From NCBI GenBank assembly GCA_020137815.1, contig CM035359.1:2622081-2686080 (forward strand): 64,000 bases of DNA, given 5' to 3'. Made by a program: the position numbers and the translations under genes. This document shows, piece by piece, positions 11,215 to 46,400 of the stretch. Position 1 is the first letter of the stretch. Every line of letters begins with the position of its first letter. Source of the stretch: Hormiphora californensis. Taxonomy: Eukaryota > Ctenophora > Tentaculata > Cydippida > Pleurobrachiidae. Under the pieces are notes generated by a model. That model had not been told where the DNA came from and ran no database searches. It saw only the letters and a program-made list of their open reading frames with translations.

Positions 11215-11878
11215 GAAGCGACCGAAAGTTTGGTTCGGTTCGGTTCGGTCACCGAACTTCGTTTTTTTAGCGGTGGAAAAAAAATAGCCGAACCACTGAA
11301 TTTTTCTTCGAAAACCAACCGAGGATAACTGCAAACGCAGGGAAAACCTGCAATTCTATCATCTGGTACTCGGCACGTGGTCGCTAATTACATTTTGGGA
11401 GTCACGTGACAAAAGAAACGCGATCGTGAGGCGGAAGCGAACCGTCTTGAAAAAGTTCGTTGCCGCGTGTCGCATTTAACAGTAACGCGCTAAATTAAAG
11501 CAGAGATAACCGCCATGTAGAGCCGCGCGCGGAATCTTTACTTGGAAAAGTTTTGAAAAGTTTTTTTTTGCCGCGGTTCCACAAATTTTCGTTTTTTTAT
11601 CGCGAAATTTGAAAATTTAATTTTAAAGTTTTCTCTTTTCGGTTTTTGACCCTTTTTGAAGAGATTAGAGATGGAATCTCATTAACAGCGTTGAGTGCTC
11701 TAATGAATTACTATTAGTACGCGTCAATCAGGCGAAAAATAACTTATATTTTGCGGTCGGCGAGTTGAGGCTTTGGATTTTAATTTAATGTGAGCTGTGA
11801 ATGTGAGTTGTGAATGTGAGTTGTGAATGTGAGTTGTGAATAAATGCTGACATATGTTTTAGGGATGCGTCTGTAGAA
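11215..11878 (+). promoter_or_regulatory. CFAP44 upstream region and 5' UTR
   Basis: About 660 bp holding CpG-containing sequence, a short GGTTC tandem repeat (11230-11250) and a TGTGAATGTGAG repeat (11790-11840). An acceptor-like TTTTAG at 11857-11862 precedes the start exon. A four-codon upstream ORF (ATG CGT CTG TAG, 11865-11876) ends two bases before the CFAP44 ATG at 11879 and could reduce initiation. I see no TATA box or convincing RFX X-box. Confidence 0.4.
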
Positions 11879-32874
<20,996 letters not shown>

Positions 32875-34316
32875 TTGATTGATAAAGACTGAGAAACTGT
32901 TTATTTGATTGCCCCTATTCGCTGCTGTGTGAACTGCACCCTCAAATTTGAAACTGAGAGAAAGAAGAGTCATGGATTTTATTCCTTTACCACTCAAGTG
33001 TGAAAAGTACGATTTGTACAAAGTGTAAATACAATGATATTTGGTTGCTTGCCATCAGTAGATCTGAGAGATTTCAATTTGAAGAGGCAGCGGTGGCCCT
33101 TGCCCGCGCAGACCCGATATCTGCACGTGCAGAATACAGAGCGCGCCGTCCTACACTCTCCTTATGTCACCGCCGCCTCCGCTTATGAAAAACAAGAGTT
33201 GTGAACAGTTTTTGGGCTAATATCAAGTATCGATATTGTATCCTGTTTTTACTAATATGTTTTGTAGATGAAAATCAGTGTGTTTGTTAATTGTTGCAAC
33301 TTGGAAAGGGGTCATTCAAGGAGCAAAAGTCCGAAATATCAATTGAATGACCCCTTCGGAGGCGGAAATCTCAAAAGGCGGATACTTAACATGGGTCAAA
33401 GTTCAAAGAATATATCAACAATCAAACCATATTCAATATTATAGTCTAGAACGCATAACTCAATCTGTAACACAGATAAAAAGGGTAAAAATAATGTCCT
33501 CTTTCTGATTCTTCCTCTCTAAAGTCCTTCACTCCCTTTTCTACCTTCATCACTGTCGTTGTATCATTCCATCTCTCTTGATATATCATTTCATGCAGTG
33601 CGTGCTTGAAGTTGAGACTTTGAGTACACCTCGGGGCATCTCTTTTGTTAGCTAAGTCATATCACATTATCTCTAGTACCAATCCTGAAAGGCATGAAAT
33701 CAGTTTTAGTTGACTCGCACTACTTTAAAACCATGGTACAAGATTGTAGGAAAAGGAATGGGTCTAGTTCACCCTGATCGGCTCACATGTTTGTCCCGGT
33801 AGTCCCCCGGCCTCAGACCCCCACAATTTGTCCCTGGGGCCCCGCCCCGACTCAAATGTTTGTCCCCATGTGGTCCCCCACCCCGCCCCTCACTCACATA
33901 TTTGTCCCCATGTCGTCCCCCACCCCTCATTCACATATTTGTCCCCATGTGGTCCCCCACCCCTCCCCTCACTCACATATTTGTCCCCATGTGGTCCCAA
34001 ACTACCCTACCCCTTACCCCTCCCCTCACTCACATGTTTATCCCTGTGGTCCAATGTCTGGTTGTGTCTGCCCAATGTCTGAGAAGCTGTCCCCACATCA
34101 GACTGGACTCTTCTCTTTGGTTTCCCAAGGGTGCTGGTAGCCTTCTGCAGGGGTGGCTGAAACAAGCAGTAATTTGTATATTTCCCATAATTCTAATTAG
34201 TGTACTTAGTTCTATCAGTCAGGGTTCACGATTCGAGTAAATAATTCAGTCAGGATTTTGTAAAATTAAGAAAATCAAAAAAACAACATAATCAATATCA
34301 GAATGGTGGTCATATG
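32875..34316. other. Convergent intergenic region, CFAP44 and IgSF 3' ends
   Basis: 3' flanks of CFAP44 (+) and the IgSF gene (-). No canonical AATAAA was picked out in either orientation. A CpG-rich stretch lies at 33085-33185. A degenerate ~35-bp tandem repeat (CACTCACATATTTGTCCCCA plus GTGGTCCCCCACCCC) spans about 33840-34040. No further gene is supported. Confidence 0.5.
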
Positions 34317-37300
34317 TCATAATTTGGTCAAATTCAACGTCTTGTTAATTAATTGGAGTCCTCTTCTTGGAGTGATCGGTCCAGTAAAAACACCACGCTC
34401 TGTTTCTGTAGCTGTTGTGTCGTCTTCACAGTCTTCATGATCATCACAATCATCTTTAAATTAACTATTTACAATTGGATCTAATGTCCGTCATTCGTCA
34501 AAATCGCTGTAAAGATTGTCAAAGGTCAGTTTGTTTCAAATGATAGGCATCTCACTAACTGCTTCTGACACGCTCTGCGAGCGGAGCGAGGCGATTGATT
34601 GTACAGCCCTGGGAGGGGGTAAATCACATTGTTTGGGACCTAGTTCAACTCACCCTATTTCGCTGTGCGGCAGTAAGAGTTGCTTGTTGCATTATCGTAG
34701 CCTCCTTTACATCGTGTTCAAATGTATTGTTACTCAAAACTATCGGATTTACAATCTGAAATGTGTTTGTGAAGTGATATTACTAATTAATAACTCTCCT
34801 GGCGACCTTTTATGTGATTTTGATTTGAATGCAAGATAATAAGAGTGGGTATGTGACTCACCTGTGGTAAGTTATCTAGTGTAGTGTCAGGCATTGTTAT
34901 CACCGATTGAAGGTGCTTATCTTCATAGTTATTGTTCCTGAAACATATGGATATTAGTTTCACTTTCACTTTCACCTTTACTTTCAAATTCAAATTTCAC
35001 TTTCACTTTTGTTTCCACATCCCACGACCCAAAATCTGAGATTGTGGAACGTGGAACGAAATTGAATCATTGCACTTACTCATATCCCTCGGGACTACCC
35101 AGGCTCCTATCATCAAATATACTCCTATCCTTCTTCCTCCTTCCATGCACAAATACCACAACAATTAGAATAACTACAATGATGATAAACGCCACCAGCA
35201 CAATGAGAGCCACTATAATACCAGTCGATAGTCCTTCTTCTACCACCGCTTCTGTATTGGGAGAAAGAGGTGTTAGAGAGGTGTTAGAGGGGTGTTAGAG
35301 ATGTGTTAGAGAGGTGTTAGAGAGATGTGTTAGAGAGGTGTTAGATAGAGGTGTTAGAGATGTGTTAGAGATGTGTTAGAGAGATGTGTTAGAGAGGTGT
35401 GTTAGAGAGATGTGTTAGAGAGATGTGTTAGAGAGGTGTGTTAGAGGGAGGTGTTAGAACATGTATTGGGAGAGAGGTGTACGTTAGAGAGGGGTGTTAG
35501 AGAGATGTGTTAGAGAGGTGTTAGAGAGGTGTTAGAGAGATGTGTTAGAACATGTATTGGGAGAGAGGTGTGTGTGTTAGAGAGAGGTGTTAGAGATGTG
35601 TTATAACATGTAAGATTCATGGTACACGTGCAGGGTGGATGGGAAATGGAAGACTCACGGCCAATGTTAAGGGTGTAGGTTTTCCTGTACTTTTCTGTTT
35701 CACTTTTTATCAGCTCACATGCGTAAACACCTGTAATATTGGAGTTTTGTAAAGTTGGAAGATCAACTTAGAAATACTGATAGTGAAAGTGAAAAAAGAA
35801 ACTAAAACAGTGAAATTGAAACTAAAAGGAGATCATATAGTGAAACTGAGAGCAGACCTAAAGTGAAAGTGAAACTAAAAGGAGAACCTATAGTGAAAGT
35901 GAAACTAAAAAGAGAACCTATAGTGAAAGTGAAACTAAGACACCCACCGTTATCTGCAGTTTCCTCGATATCAACAATGGAAAGCACCGAATTCTTGGTT
36001 GTGTACGTCTCATTCGTTGCATAGGTGATCCGGTTATTTTGGGTTATCACTGATGAAAGAGGTTGTTTGCTAATAAACATGATTACTAGCAAGTTAGGGA
36101 AGCAGCTCTACAAGTGGTAGGTTGGTAGGGAAGACAGGGGAGCTGGGGAGAAACTTAGAAACTTGACAACTTGTGTTCAACACCTAACAAACCAATAACC
36201 ACCTAGTCGCATCGAATTCGGCCGAAACAAACCAACCACTAACCTAAGTTATCTTTCATCCACTGGATCTGACCCTCAGTAAAGGTAGTGAGACATGTCA
36301 GCTGAACAGACTCCCCCTTTTCTTCAGTACCAGCTGAAAGAAGAATGTGGTTTGATTTTGCGAAGTATCTGCAGAATATCTGAAATTTTGCAGAATCTCG
36401 GTGCATGGAACTAGGGGGTTAGGGGCGGGAACTAAGTGTCAGTTTAGAATTCATAGTTTGTGAAACAAAAATCAACTCAATATATCCATCCAGGGTCTTC
36501 AAATGAATTGGAATTCTAACCTATCCAGTAAATTATTGTTGACTTACTGAGATGTAGACTCATCGTGTTAGGGTTCATCTGAAGGGAGTATGAGAGTTTC
36601 TCAGTTCCTGAACTCAGAGCGTTCTTGCTGGCACACTGGATATTTCGGTTGTGGTAGAGGGGTAGGAACATGAACTCAATCACACTGGGAGGGAAAGAAG
36701 TTGAATTAGGGAAAAATATTGAAAATAACCCTGGGCGGTCGAGTCGATCGTTGCGGTACAAATTCAGGAAAACAGAGAAAACCTCAGTACCTCTTTTTCT
36801 GGTAATCATTTAGTTTTGTGTTGGTTATTGTAAAGTCTGCTCCATCCCCGGCAATGGTGCCTGAAGCATCAGACCACATCCAGGTAGCTTCATCTGGCTC
36901 TGGGTTACCGTACACCATACAAGTTAACACCATCTGGGGGGGGGGGGTAACATGTTAATATGCTATCTGGGGGAGGTAACATGTGTTAACATACCATCTG
37001 GACCCAGATGGGAGAGGGATAAATTAACTTTAGCATGTTTAACCAATTAACTGTCAGGCCAATGCTCTGACAGTGTTATCATATTAATATTACCTGTGTT
37101 CCAACATCCTGAAAGATGTTAGTGGATCCATCACCCCCAGACCGGAGTTTAGCACTAAAGTTAACCACAATCTCCCAGCTTTTATCCTTGGCTGTGTCAG
37201 CACCGTCCCATGTCTACAGTGGGGGAGAGATTATAGTCATAGAGAGGACAACAAATAGGCTTTGCTCTGACGTATAATAGAGGTTACCATGGTTTAAAGT

Positions 37301-40300
37301 TAACACAGTAACCATGGTTAACACAGTTACCTTGGTTACCATGGTTAACATGGTTACAAGATAACTCCCAGGTTACTATGGAGACCTACCTGTGATGTTT
37401 CACATTTGAAGATTCCAATATCAGTGAAGGTGACTGTAGGGATCCTATACTCGCTGACTGTCTGTATGTTCAGATCAGATCTTTCGTAGTTAACTGTGTT
37501 TTCTACTGAGTGGGTGTTATCTACCGCCTAGAGAAAGGAGGAAAGAAAGATGGCGTTTAGATTTAGAGGGATCAGTTCGGAGAATGATGGTCGAGGAATG
37601 ATGGTCGAGTTAGTTAAGAAGTGTGCTTTTTTAAACTTTCGATTTAATTTATTGATTGAGTGTTGGATTTGAGAAACTTTACCTCAGTGTTAGTTAGGGC
37701 CCGTGTAAAGCTCCATTGAACCTCAGACGCCTGAGGAACACCCAGTGTACTGCATGTAAATGTAAGGGTTGTGAACTCGTTCACTGTTCCGGCTCCTCCC
37801 GGTGTACTGGCGGTTGTGATTGCAATGGGTCGATCTGGAGGTGATGGATGGGGTGTTACTAATACTAGGGGCAAGGACACAAGCAGTTCAATACTAATTC
37901 GTAGATCTACTAAATATTTCTACAAAACTTACATAGTCTCACGTAAGTGTGTGCCTCTCCACTGGCGGCGTTCCCATCATACGTGTTACCTCCCACACAC
38001 CTGTACTTGCCCTCATTCGTACTTGAAACTTGGAACTATCATGGGAGAGAGAGGTGGTTATTTCTCTTAGAACTTGGAACTAGGGGAGAGAGAGGTGGAA
38101 GGCTGGTTAAATGATCCATCCCTAATTCATTGCCCAACTCGACAGGTGAAGGTAGCTCTAAAAACTTCTACGAAAAAGAAGCGAAAATTTGCTAACCGAA
38201 TGGCATTTGACGTGACAACCTTCACTTACTGAGTATGTGCTAGTTCTATCATAATCATTCAGGACACTAGTAGGTTGATTTGTGATCTTATCACTCCCAT
38301 AATACCACTCCAGACTAGATGGAGCTGGTTTGGCGCTGACTGTACAGGAAAGTTCCACGTTCTTGTTGGGGTCCGATGCTATCTCAGTCTGACCCATCTT
38401 GACGGTGGGGTTCTGGTCTGGAATAGTTATATGGTAATTAAACACCAATTAGATACACAATTCGATACAGTAAGTAATTTTGATATCTCCTTCTGGTGCT
38501 GATACACACTCACACGCCCTCTGTACAACAGATGAATGGGGAATCTGACACATTGATTTGTTATTCTGAATAAATTGAGATCTGATAGGCTCAGATCTCT
38601 TTGTTCAGAATCACAATTAGATAGGCACATTAATATTTAGACAATAGTGTCTGACTGTCATGGTCTGGGAACCCCCTACTGCACGGAGCTTTTCTGAATC
38701 ATCCATATCTAGACAAGTTCATGTGTTGCAACGTTCGATAATCATGGTCTAATGCAGATCAATTATTTGATGATATGGACAAATAGATCTTCCTGAAATA
38801 ATCACCTAGTCTTTTTTGTCCATATCATTACATCAATTGATACTATTTAGATTAAGCTAATGTAATTACTTACAAATGAGTAGAGTACTGTTGGCGTTCC
38901 GAGAGTACACAATGCTGTTAATTGTGTTGTCTGTATAACAGTTGTAGGTACCATCATCGCCATATTCCGGAGACAAGATAGTTAGGGTTCCAGTTAGAGT
39001 CTGGAGGTCTACTGCAGTGTTACTGGTTGTAAACCTAAAGAGAGGGGGGGGGTTTAAACTCTAAAAAGATGAACATCTAAAGTTAACTTTGACACATTAA
39101 TAAGGTAGAACCGGGACGACGTGATTCTCGATATAATACCGGGCTGCAATTTACCTCTCGTTGCTCTCCGATATGAGTACAAGTTCTGAGTCCGTGGTCG
39201 TCTGTCTGCTCCATACCACTTTAGTTGGCCTTGGTAGACCTGGGGGAGACGGGGGATAGACATTAGACAACCAGAAAATGAACTAAAATTAACAAATTTA
39301 ACCTTTAACTTTAGATATTAAATTCGGGAAAATGTCGGAATTGAGATTAAGGATATTTTGCAGGAATTGTAAATTTAACCGAAGAAGTTTTCCCGAATCG
39401 CAAAATTAACCGAGAAAATTTTCCCGAATCGCTAATTTAACCGAAAAAATTTAAAAGTTTCCCGAGTCAAAAATATTTCTTCACTGACCTGTAGCGCTGC
39501 AGGTGAGGTTGAGCGGGGTTCCAAAGGGAGCTGCCTTGGGGTTAGAACTGTCCCAGCTGATAGCTGACTCGGTCACTGAAAGGGGAGGGGGATTAGTAAC
39601 TTAACTATAAGTTGGGAGGGGGATTAGTTCAATTATTGGGAGAACGATTCAATTAGTGAAGGTACACTGAAGATACACTGAAGATACAGGATGAGTGCAC
39701 TGCACTCAGTGCAGTCTTAATGAAGAAGGGGGTATGCGAGACCAGCTGATAGTAAAATCACGTCGCTCGTCAAGGCGGTGAAAATTCGGAACTCAGTACA
39801 AAACTCAGGTGCAGGGAACAAAACCAAGGCCAAGGGAGGAGCATACTCAATGTTAGCGGAGGAACTCTGACCTACAAAACACAGGATAGGGGTTTGAAGG
39901 CCAGAGGGGATTCAGAGATCGGGAAGCAGGGGAGAGGTTTGGGTCGGGCGGTGGGTGGAAGAGGGTGGGCCAGCATACTCAATGTTAGGAGGAATTCTGA
40001 CTCTGCATTGTACGTTACACCGCCATATTGATTTGAACTGCTACAGGTATACGTTCTGCCGTCTGTACCCTCCACATTCTTTATTGTCAATACCTAGTGT
40101 AGCACACATGGTGTTTATTGTCAATACCTTTAAATACACATGTGGTGTTTATTGTCAATACCTAGTAGCACACATGGAATCAACTACCGAAAGCCTCCTT
40201 CCTCCAATTTTCAACTTCCTCCCTCCCACTTCATCCAAAAACTATCCCAAGTGCGAAATAGTTCCAAACCTCCCCTAGCCCTCAACCCCCTTCCCCCTGT

Positions 40301-43241
40301 GTCAAATTACTCCCCCATCCCAGGCCCCTCACCCAATATACCTCCCTTAGTATGTCTGCCCCACATCCCCCTCCTCCTTTCATGCCTTCTCTAATTAGCC
40401 CCTCGCCCCCTTGCCACCCAGGCCACATTCACCACAAACCCCACCCCCTGCCCCTACCTCCTTTAGTATGTCTGGGTCTGTCACACCTGTCACCTTCTCA
40501 ACACACTACCCCCCGCCTTTACCACCCACCCTCACCACTGCACCCACCCCACCACCCGCCCTACCCCCTCACCCCTCCTATACCTCCTTCAGTATGTCTG
40601 GGTCTGTCACTCCTGTTACTTTCTCAACACTGTATTTATTGGTCTGACTGGTGTCTACAGACCAAACCAAACTATCCTTGGTGATAGGGTACGCTTCAGC
40701 AGTACATGTGATTTTGGAGTTCAGTCCCGCTACTGCGTAACTGTCACCCGACATAGACACTTTGATTGGGTAGTCTAGGGGCGGTGGCTGGTTACTTATC
40801 AATATCATGGTTACACACGGTTACACGTGGTTACACACGGTTACACGTGTCTAGTATTATAATAGGGGCGGTGGATTGGATATTTTGTTGGATGTGATGG
40901 ATAGAAAACAGCCCTAACCAGCACTTTGCAAAAACCACAACTATACTCACCAACTCTGAACTCAACGGTAGTCTCCGCACTATTTGTTTTGCCTTGGTAC
41001 GTATTCTCACAACTGCACTTATACTCTGCAATATCCCCAGAAGTAGCGCTGGCAAAGTTGATCACACTCGTCAACACAAAGTCAGGATCATCTATAACAG
41101 GGGGGGGGGGGGTGAAATTATAGATTCAGCAAGACCGGTACCATGTAGCATTAATATGATTTTAGTTAGAGTTTCTACTTTGATATTGAGTCAAACAGTG
41201 ATATGGGGGCCAACTAACCAGTCACCCGGTCTCCCCAGTTAACGGGTAACCCCAATTAACCAGATAATTAGAGCTGCAATTATAGTAATTACTTACAGAC
41301 GGCTGTGTTGGTGATTGTCCTTGTATCAGTCGCTGTCACCTTCACACCATCCTTTGTCCAACTCATTTCTGGAAAAAGAAGGGTTCATTTCTGGTAAAAG
41401 ATCAGTGGTTTAGAGAAAATATTCTGGGTGGAGGGGGGTGGTGTTGTGGATTGGGATACTGTGAGCTGGTTAGCTATAACTGGATATATCAGTTTCCAAC
41501 ACAGATGACGTCACGTTATGACGTCACGTTAAGACGTCACGTTAAGACGTCACACAATACGTACCTTCAGGTAGAGGGACACCTTCACAGGAGCAGGTGA
41601 GGGCAGCGGACTTTCCAACTTGGGTCTCCACGAAGGATGTAGTTCTGCTCACCTTTACTGCCGTATCTGCAGGGCATTATTACAGGGCATATTATAGGAC
41701 AGGGATGGGGGGGTGGGGAGGGGGGTACACGATAGTATACATGGTGGATAGATGCTGCAGAACATTAGTGGGGTAGCACGTGGGGGTATGGACCAACAGC
41801 TTACAAGTTTTAATGATGACTTTGTCGTCCTCAAACTGCGCTATCTTGTTGAGATAGTTGGTGGATTCGCACACGTAGTTCTAGGGAGAGATGAGTGGTG
41901 AATGCAAGGTTACCATGGTTACACAGAGTCTCACCTGGTTACCATGGTTACACCTGAACACCTCGAGTCTCACCTGTTACACCGATTCTCACCTGGTTAC
42001 CATAGTTACACCGAGTCTCACCTGGTTACCATGGTTACACCGAGTCTCACCTGGTTACCATGGTTACACCGAGTCTCACCTGGTTACCATGGTTACACCG
42101 AGTCTCACCTGGTTACCATGGTTACACCGAGTCTCACCTGGTTACCATGGTCACACTGAGTCTCACCTTGTTACCATGGTTACACCTCGAGTCTCACCTG
42201 GTTACCACGGCTACACCGAGTCTCACTTGGTTATCATGGTTACACCGAGTCTCACCTGGTTACCATGGTTACACCGAGTCTTACCTGATTGCCATGGTTA
42301 CACCTCGAGTCTCACCTGGTTACCATGGTTACACCGAGTCTCACCTGGTTACCATGGTTACACTTCGAGTCTCACCTGGTTACCATAGTTACACCTCGAG
42401 TCTCACCTGGTTACCAAGGTTACACCTCGAGTCTCACCTAGTTACCATGGTCACACCGAGTCTCACCTGGTTACCATGGTCACACCGAGTCTCACCTGGT
42501 TACCATGGTTACACTGCGTCTCACCTGGTCATCGTCTTGTGATGCTATAGCGAGTGTGCTGATAAGATTGTAATCCGTGGTTGATGTCGTTGTAACCGTG
42601 TAACCTTCATCCGCACTGGTGATCTTCGTTTTACTGGTACCTTTAAACCACTGCAGGTAGAGAGATGTTAGATCTTCCACAGTTGAAGGAAGAGAATAGA
42701 GCAGAGGGAGTTAGATCTTGGGGGGGGGGTGGAGAAAAGGGTAGATCTCCCACTAGGTGGAGAGAAGGGGGGTAGTCGATACTTCATGGAGGAGAGTAGA
42801 ATGACAAATAAGAGGTGAGTTAGATCCTTCATAGCAGTGAAATGAGTAACAAACTAGTGAAATACCTTGACTTCATCGGGTTTGGGGCTACCAGTTCCCG
42901 TACAGGTAACGTTCACTGCATCTCCCGGGGCTATCGACCAGATCTTCTTGCTTAGGCTTACACTGATCAGTTGGGAGAGAGATATAGTCTCTAGAGAGAG
43001 AATATAGTTTAGCGGAGAGTGGAGAGAGATAGAGAGGTGGGGAGATATGAGGCGACTAGTACTCGCATCTCGAGCGCTACTATGCTCCCCGTGATCTGCT
43101 ATGCGAGAGCAAGCATCGCGCCTCGAGAGGCTCGCTCTAGCCTCGCTCTCGCTCATCTCTCCTCTCTCTATCTCTCCTTCGTCTGTGCATGCCTACTCTA
43201 TATCTAGCGTTACAGCGCTCTCTCATCTTCTCTTATCATCT

Positions 43242-43307
<66 letters not shown>

Positions 43308-43407
43308 TCCTCTCTCTCTATCTCCCTCTCTTCTACTTCTCTCGCTCTCCTCTCTCTCTCTCTCTCTCTCGCTCTCTCCTCTCTCTCTTCTCCTCTCTTC
43401 TCTCTCT

Positions 43408-43465
<58 letters not shown>

Positions 43466-46400
43466 TGTCTCTCTCTCTTTCTCTCTCTCTTTTTCCTTTC
43501 CTTCGTCTACTTCTCTCCCTCTCTCTGGTCGAGACGGGAACCAGCTCGCGTTGAAATAGTTGCTATGTTGCAATTTACCCTTGAAACATACACATGTGCC
43601 AGCGTCTGGAGATATATCCCGTTTGTTTAACTAAAGTTACCCAATTATGGCCAATTAGAGCACTTTCTCCACCTCGGAGAGCTTGCGTAAGTTGCTCACG
43701 CGATTCAGCGTATCAAAATTAGTCGGGTAGGGTGGTTTTCGCTTTTATAACAATTAGTTGCCTTTTTAGCTTATTTTTGACCAGTTTTTCCTCTTATCTA
43801 CTAAGTATATAGAGAGTATAGGGGATGTGGAGAGAGAGCATGAGATGGAACATTATAGCGTGTAGACATCAGACAAGTTAAACTAGCCATTGGTATATTG
43901 TATTCGCTTTACTTCCTGGAGCCAATGCTCTGACAGCTGGTTGGAAGATAAGCTAGACTACTGGAAGATATGCTAATACTGTTGGAAGGTACTATGCTAT
44001 GTTACTTTTGTTACTTTTGTTACTTTTGTTACTTTTGTTACTTTTGTTACTTTTGTTACTTTTGTTACTTTTGTTACTTTTGTTACTTTTGTTACTTTTG
44101 TTACTTTTGTTACTTTTTGGAGCTTCTCAAGCTCAGTTTCCTTGCAGGCCCAAACGGTTACAGTTGCCGGGAGGGTGTTCCAGAGACGAGGTGCCATCAC
44201 TACGAAGCCATTTTCAAAGAGTGACTCCGCTCGCCGACTGGGGTCTCACGTTGATGTAGTCGTTGAGTTTGTAGTCGCTTCCGGTATACACATTTCATTT
44301 CAATATCCCAGTCACTGAGCCTTCACGACACTTTATAGGATCAAGTGGTCCTGCACCCCACACAAATTCGAAAAAACAAATAGGTAACAATTATTAACCC
44401 TTTTACAGTGTATATGTCACTTGAGGAAGCCTTTATTTATTTATGGTAAACCGTCAGACTATGTCAGGACATTTCAGATCGCTAAACTTGCTACTTTTCC
44501 TGATATGTATCCACCATGTTACCTCCGAGACACCCAACATCATTCTCATCATGGCGGATGATTTAGGGTATGCAGACATCACCCCTAACAACCCATCCAA
44601 TCCCTTTACCCCCAACATAACCCGCCTCGCTAATGTAGGGGGGCACGGGTTTTGATCTTGGGGGCGGAAAAAAGGGGGGTTTAGATTTTCCACTTGGGGG
44701 GTGGAGGGGGAAGGGGGGGGGTAGACCCCCTTTAAAAACTACTTCATGGAGGAGGTAGAATACAAAAAAAGAGGTGAGTTAGATCCCATACATAAAATGA
44801 GTAAAAACTAGTGAAATCCTTTTACTTCACGGTTTGGGGCTCCATTCCCCGTCGAAACGTTCACTGCACCCCGGGGCTTCGCCAGATCTTTGCTTGGGCT
44901 TACACTGACTTTGGGGAGGAGAGATATAGTCTCTAGAAGGAGAGAGAGGAAGGGGAGAAGAAGAGAGAGAGAGAGGAGAAAGGAGAAGAGAAGAGAGAGG
45001 GAAGGAGAGGAGAGGAGGAGTAGAGAGAGAAGAGATTACTAAAAGGGAATTATCCTTTTATAGATAGATTTTTTGGGTTTTTGGGGGAAAAAGGATTTTA
45101 AAAAAAACCCCCTTTTTTTAAAAAAAAAAAACCCTCCCGGGAGTGCCAACAAAGGACCCCCCGCCCCTCCCTACCCTATCATTTGCTCATATCAATAAGG
45201 TTCATTCTATATCATTTTTTATTTTTTGCTTGTTGTTTATGTTTTCCAGGGACACAAAAAGGACCCCACCCATCCCCTATATTCTCATATCAATAAGATC
45301 GTTCATTCTATATTCTTTTTGTTACGTTAAATTTTTTATGTTTTCCAGTTTTTCCCCATTGTGTGTGGGGAGGAGAGAGAGAGAGAGGGGGGGGGGGGAT
45401 ACTGAAAAAAGATGAGAAAAACATGGGGTGAGGGGGAAAAAGGATGTTTGAAAATTCTTTTTTCCTCGGTTTTTCCCAATGCAGGCAAAAAAGACGCTAT
45501 GAACTTTCGAATTTAAACCCAATTGTTTTTTCCCCGAAGGGGTTTCCCCCCAAAAAAAACCCTCCGAAAAACCCAACTCATTCTCATCATGGCAGATATT
45601 TAGGGTTGGGGACTCCCCCAAAAACCCAACCCCCCCCACCCCTTTTAAAACCCCCCCCAACTAACCCACCTCGCTAATGGGGGGAATCCGGTTCAGGACT
45701 ACCCAGCGCTGCACCCGTATGCCCCCCGATCGGGGTACATAGGGGTCAGCGCTGTCCCCGAGGGGGGTGGAATTTGACGGCGGCTCCCCAAAACGACGGG
45801 GAGTTTTTCAAATTTTGGCCCAAAGCTCAACTGGGGGTTTCCTCCCCGAAAGGAAAAATACGTTTGCACATTTTCAAAAAAAATAAAGGTTGCAACGGAG
45901 TCGTGGGGAAGGGGCATCGGGAATTACGGAAAATTTTTCACCCTCTCAGCCAGGATTTGACACTTATTTTGGCATCCCTTCTCAATGTATGGGCTGTTGA
46001 CTGATGGACCTTTTTAAAATGTAAAGATAATTTTCTTTTTGGGGGGGGAACAAGTGTGGGGTGTCTTCGTCCCAACCTCCGGGCATAATGCTGCCCTCTG
46101 TACGAAACAGAAAAATCTACGAAAACCTGCAAACCCTTAACCAACTAACAAACACTCGTCGATTTTTCTAAAGGCTTCATTCGGCACGTGTATGGGAAAA
46201 AACCCTTTTTTTTCTGTATGCCCACGCAAAACCCCACGTCCCCCTAGCCACTGACCCAGTTCCAAAAATCCTCCGGGTGGGTCGCTTCCGGCCCTCTCAG
46301 GGGAAATTGTCACTTTTGTAGGAGAATTTTTGGTCTGTCTAGGGGTCTTGGTGTGTCTGAGGAGACCCTGCATTTTTTACTTCGATTGGGCCGTGGGAGT

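Noticed and set aside
40352-40684. Pro/His-rich plus-strand ORF
   Set aside because: Antisense to an Ig exon and its C-rich intron; the part at 40450-40510 is a duplicated exon end, not a new gene.
41891-42542. Long plus-strand ORFs of SLTWLPWLHRV / YHGYTESHLV repeats
   Set aside because: Translation of the 29-bp array, in which all three frames are open; antisense to a clear splice donor array.
43101-43573. Ser/Leu and Arg/Glu ORFs
   Set aside because: Low-complexity CT tract on both strands.
43996-44259. Poly-Leu / CYF repeat ORFs
   Set aside because: Reading of the 9-bp microsatellite; the informative signal is the minus-strand LINE fragment beside it.
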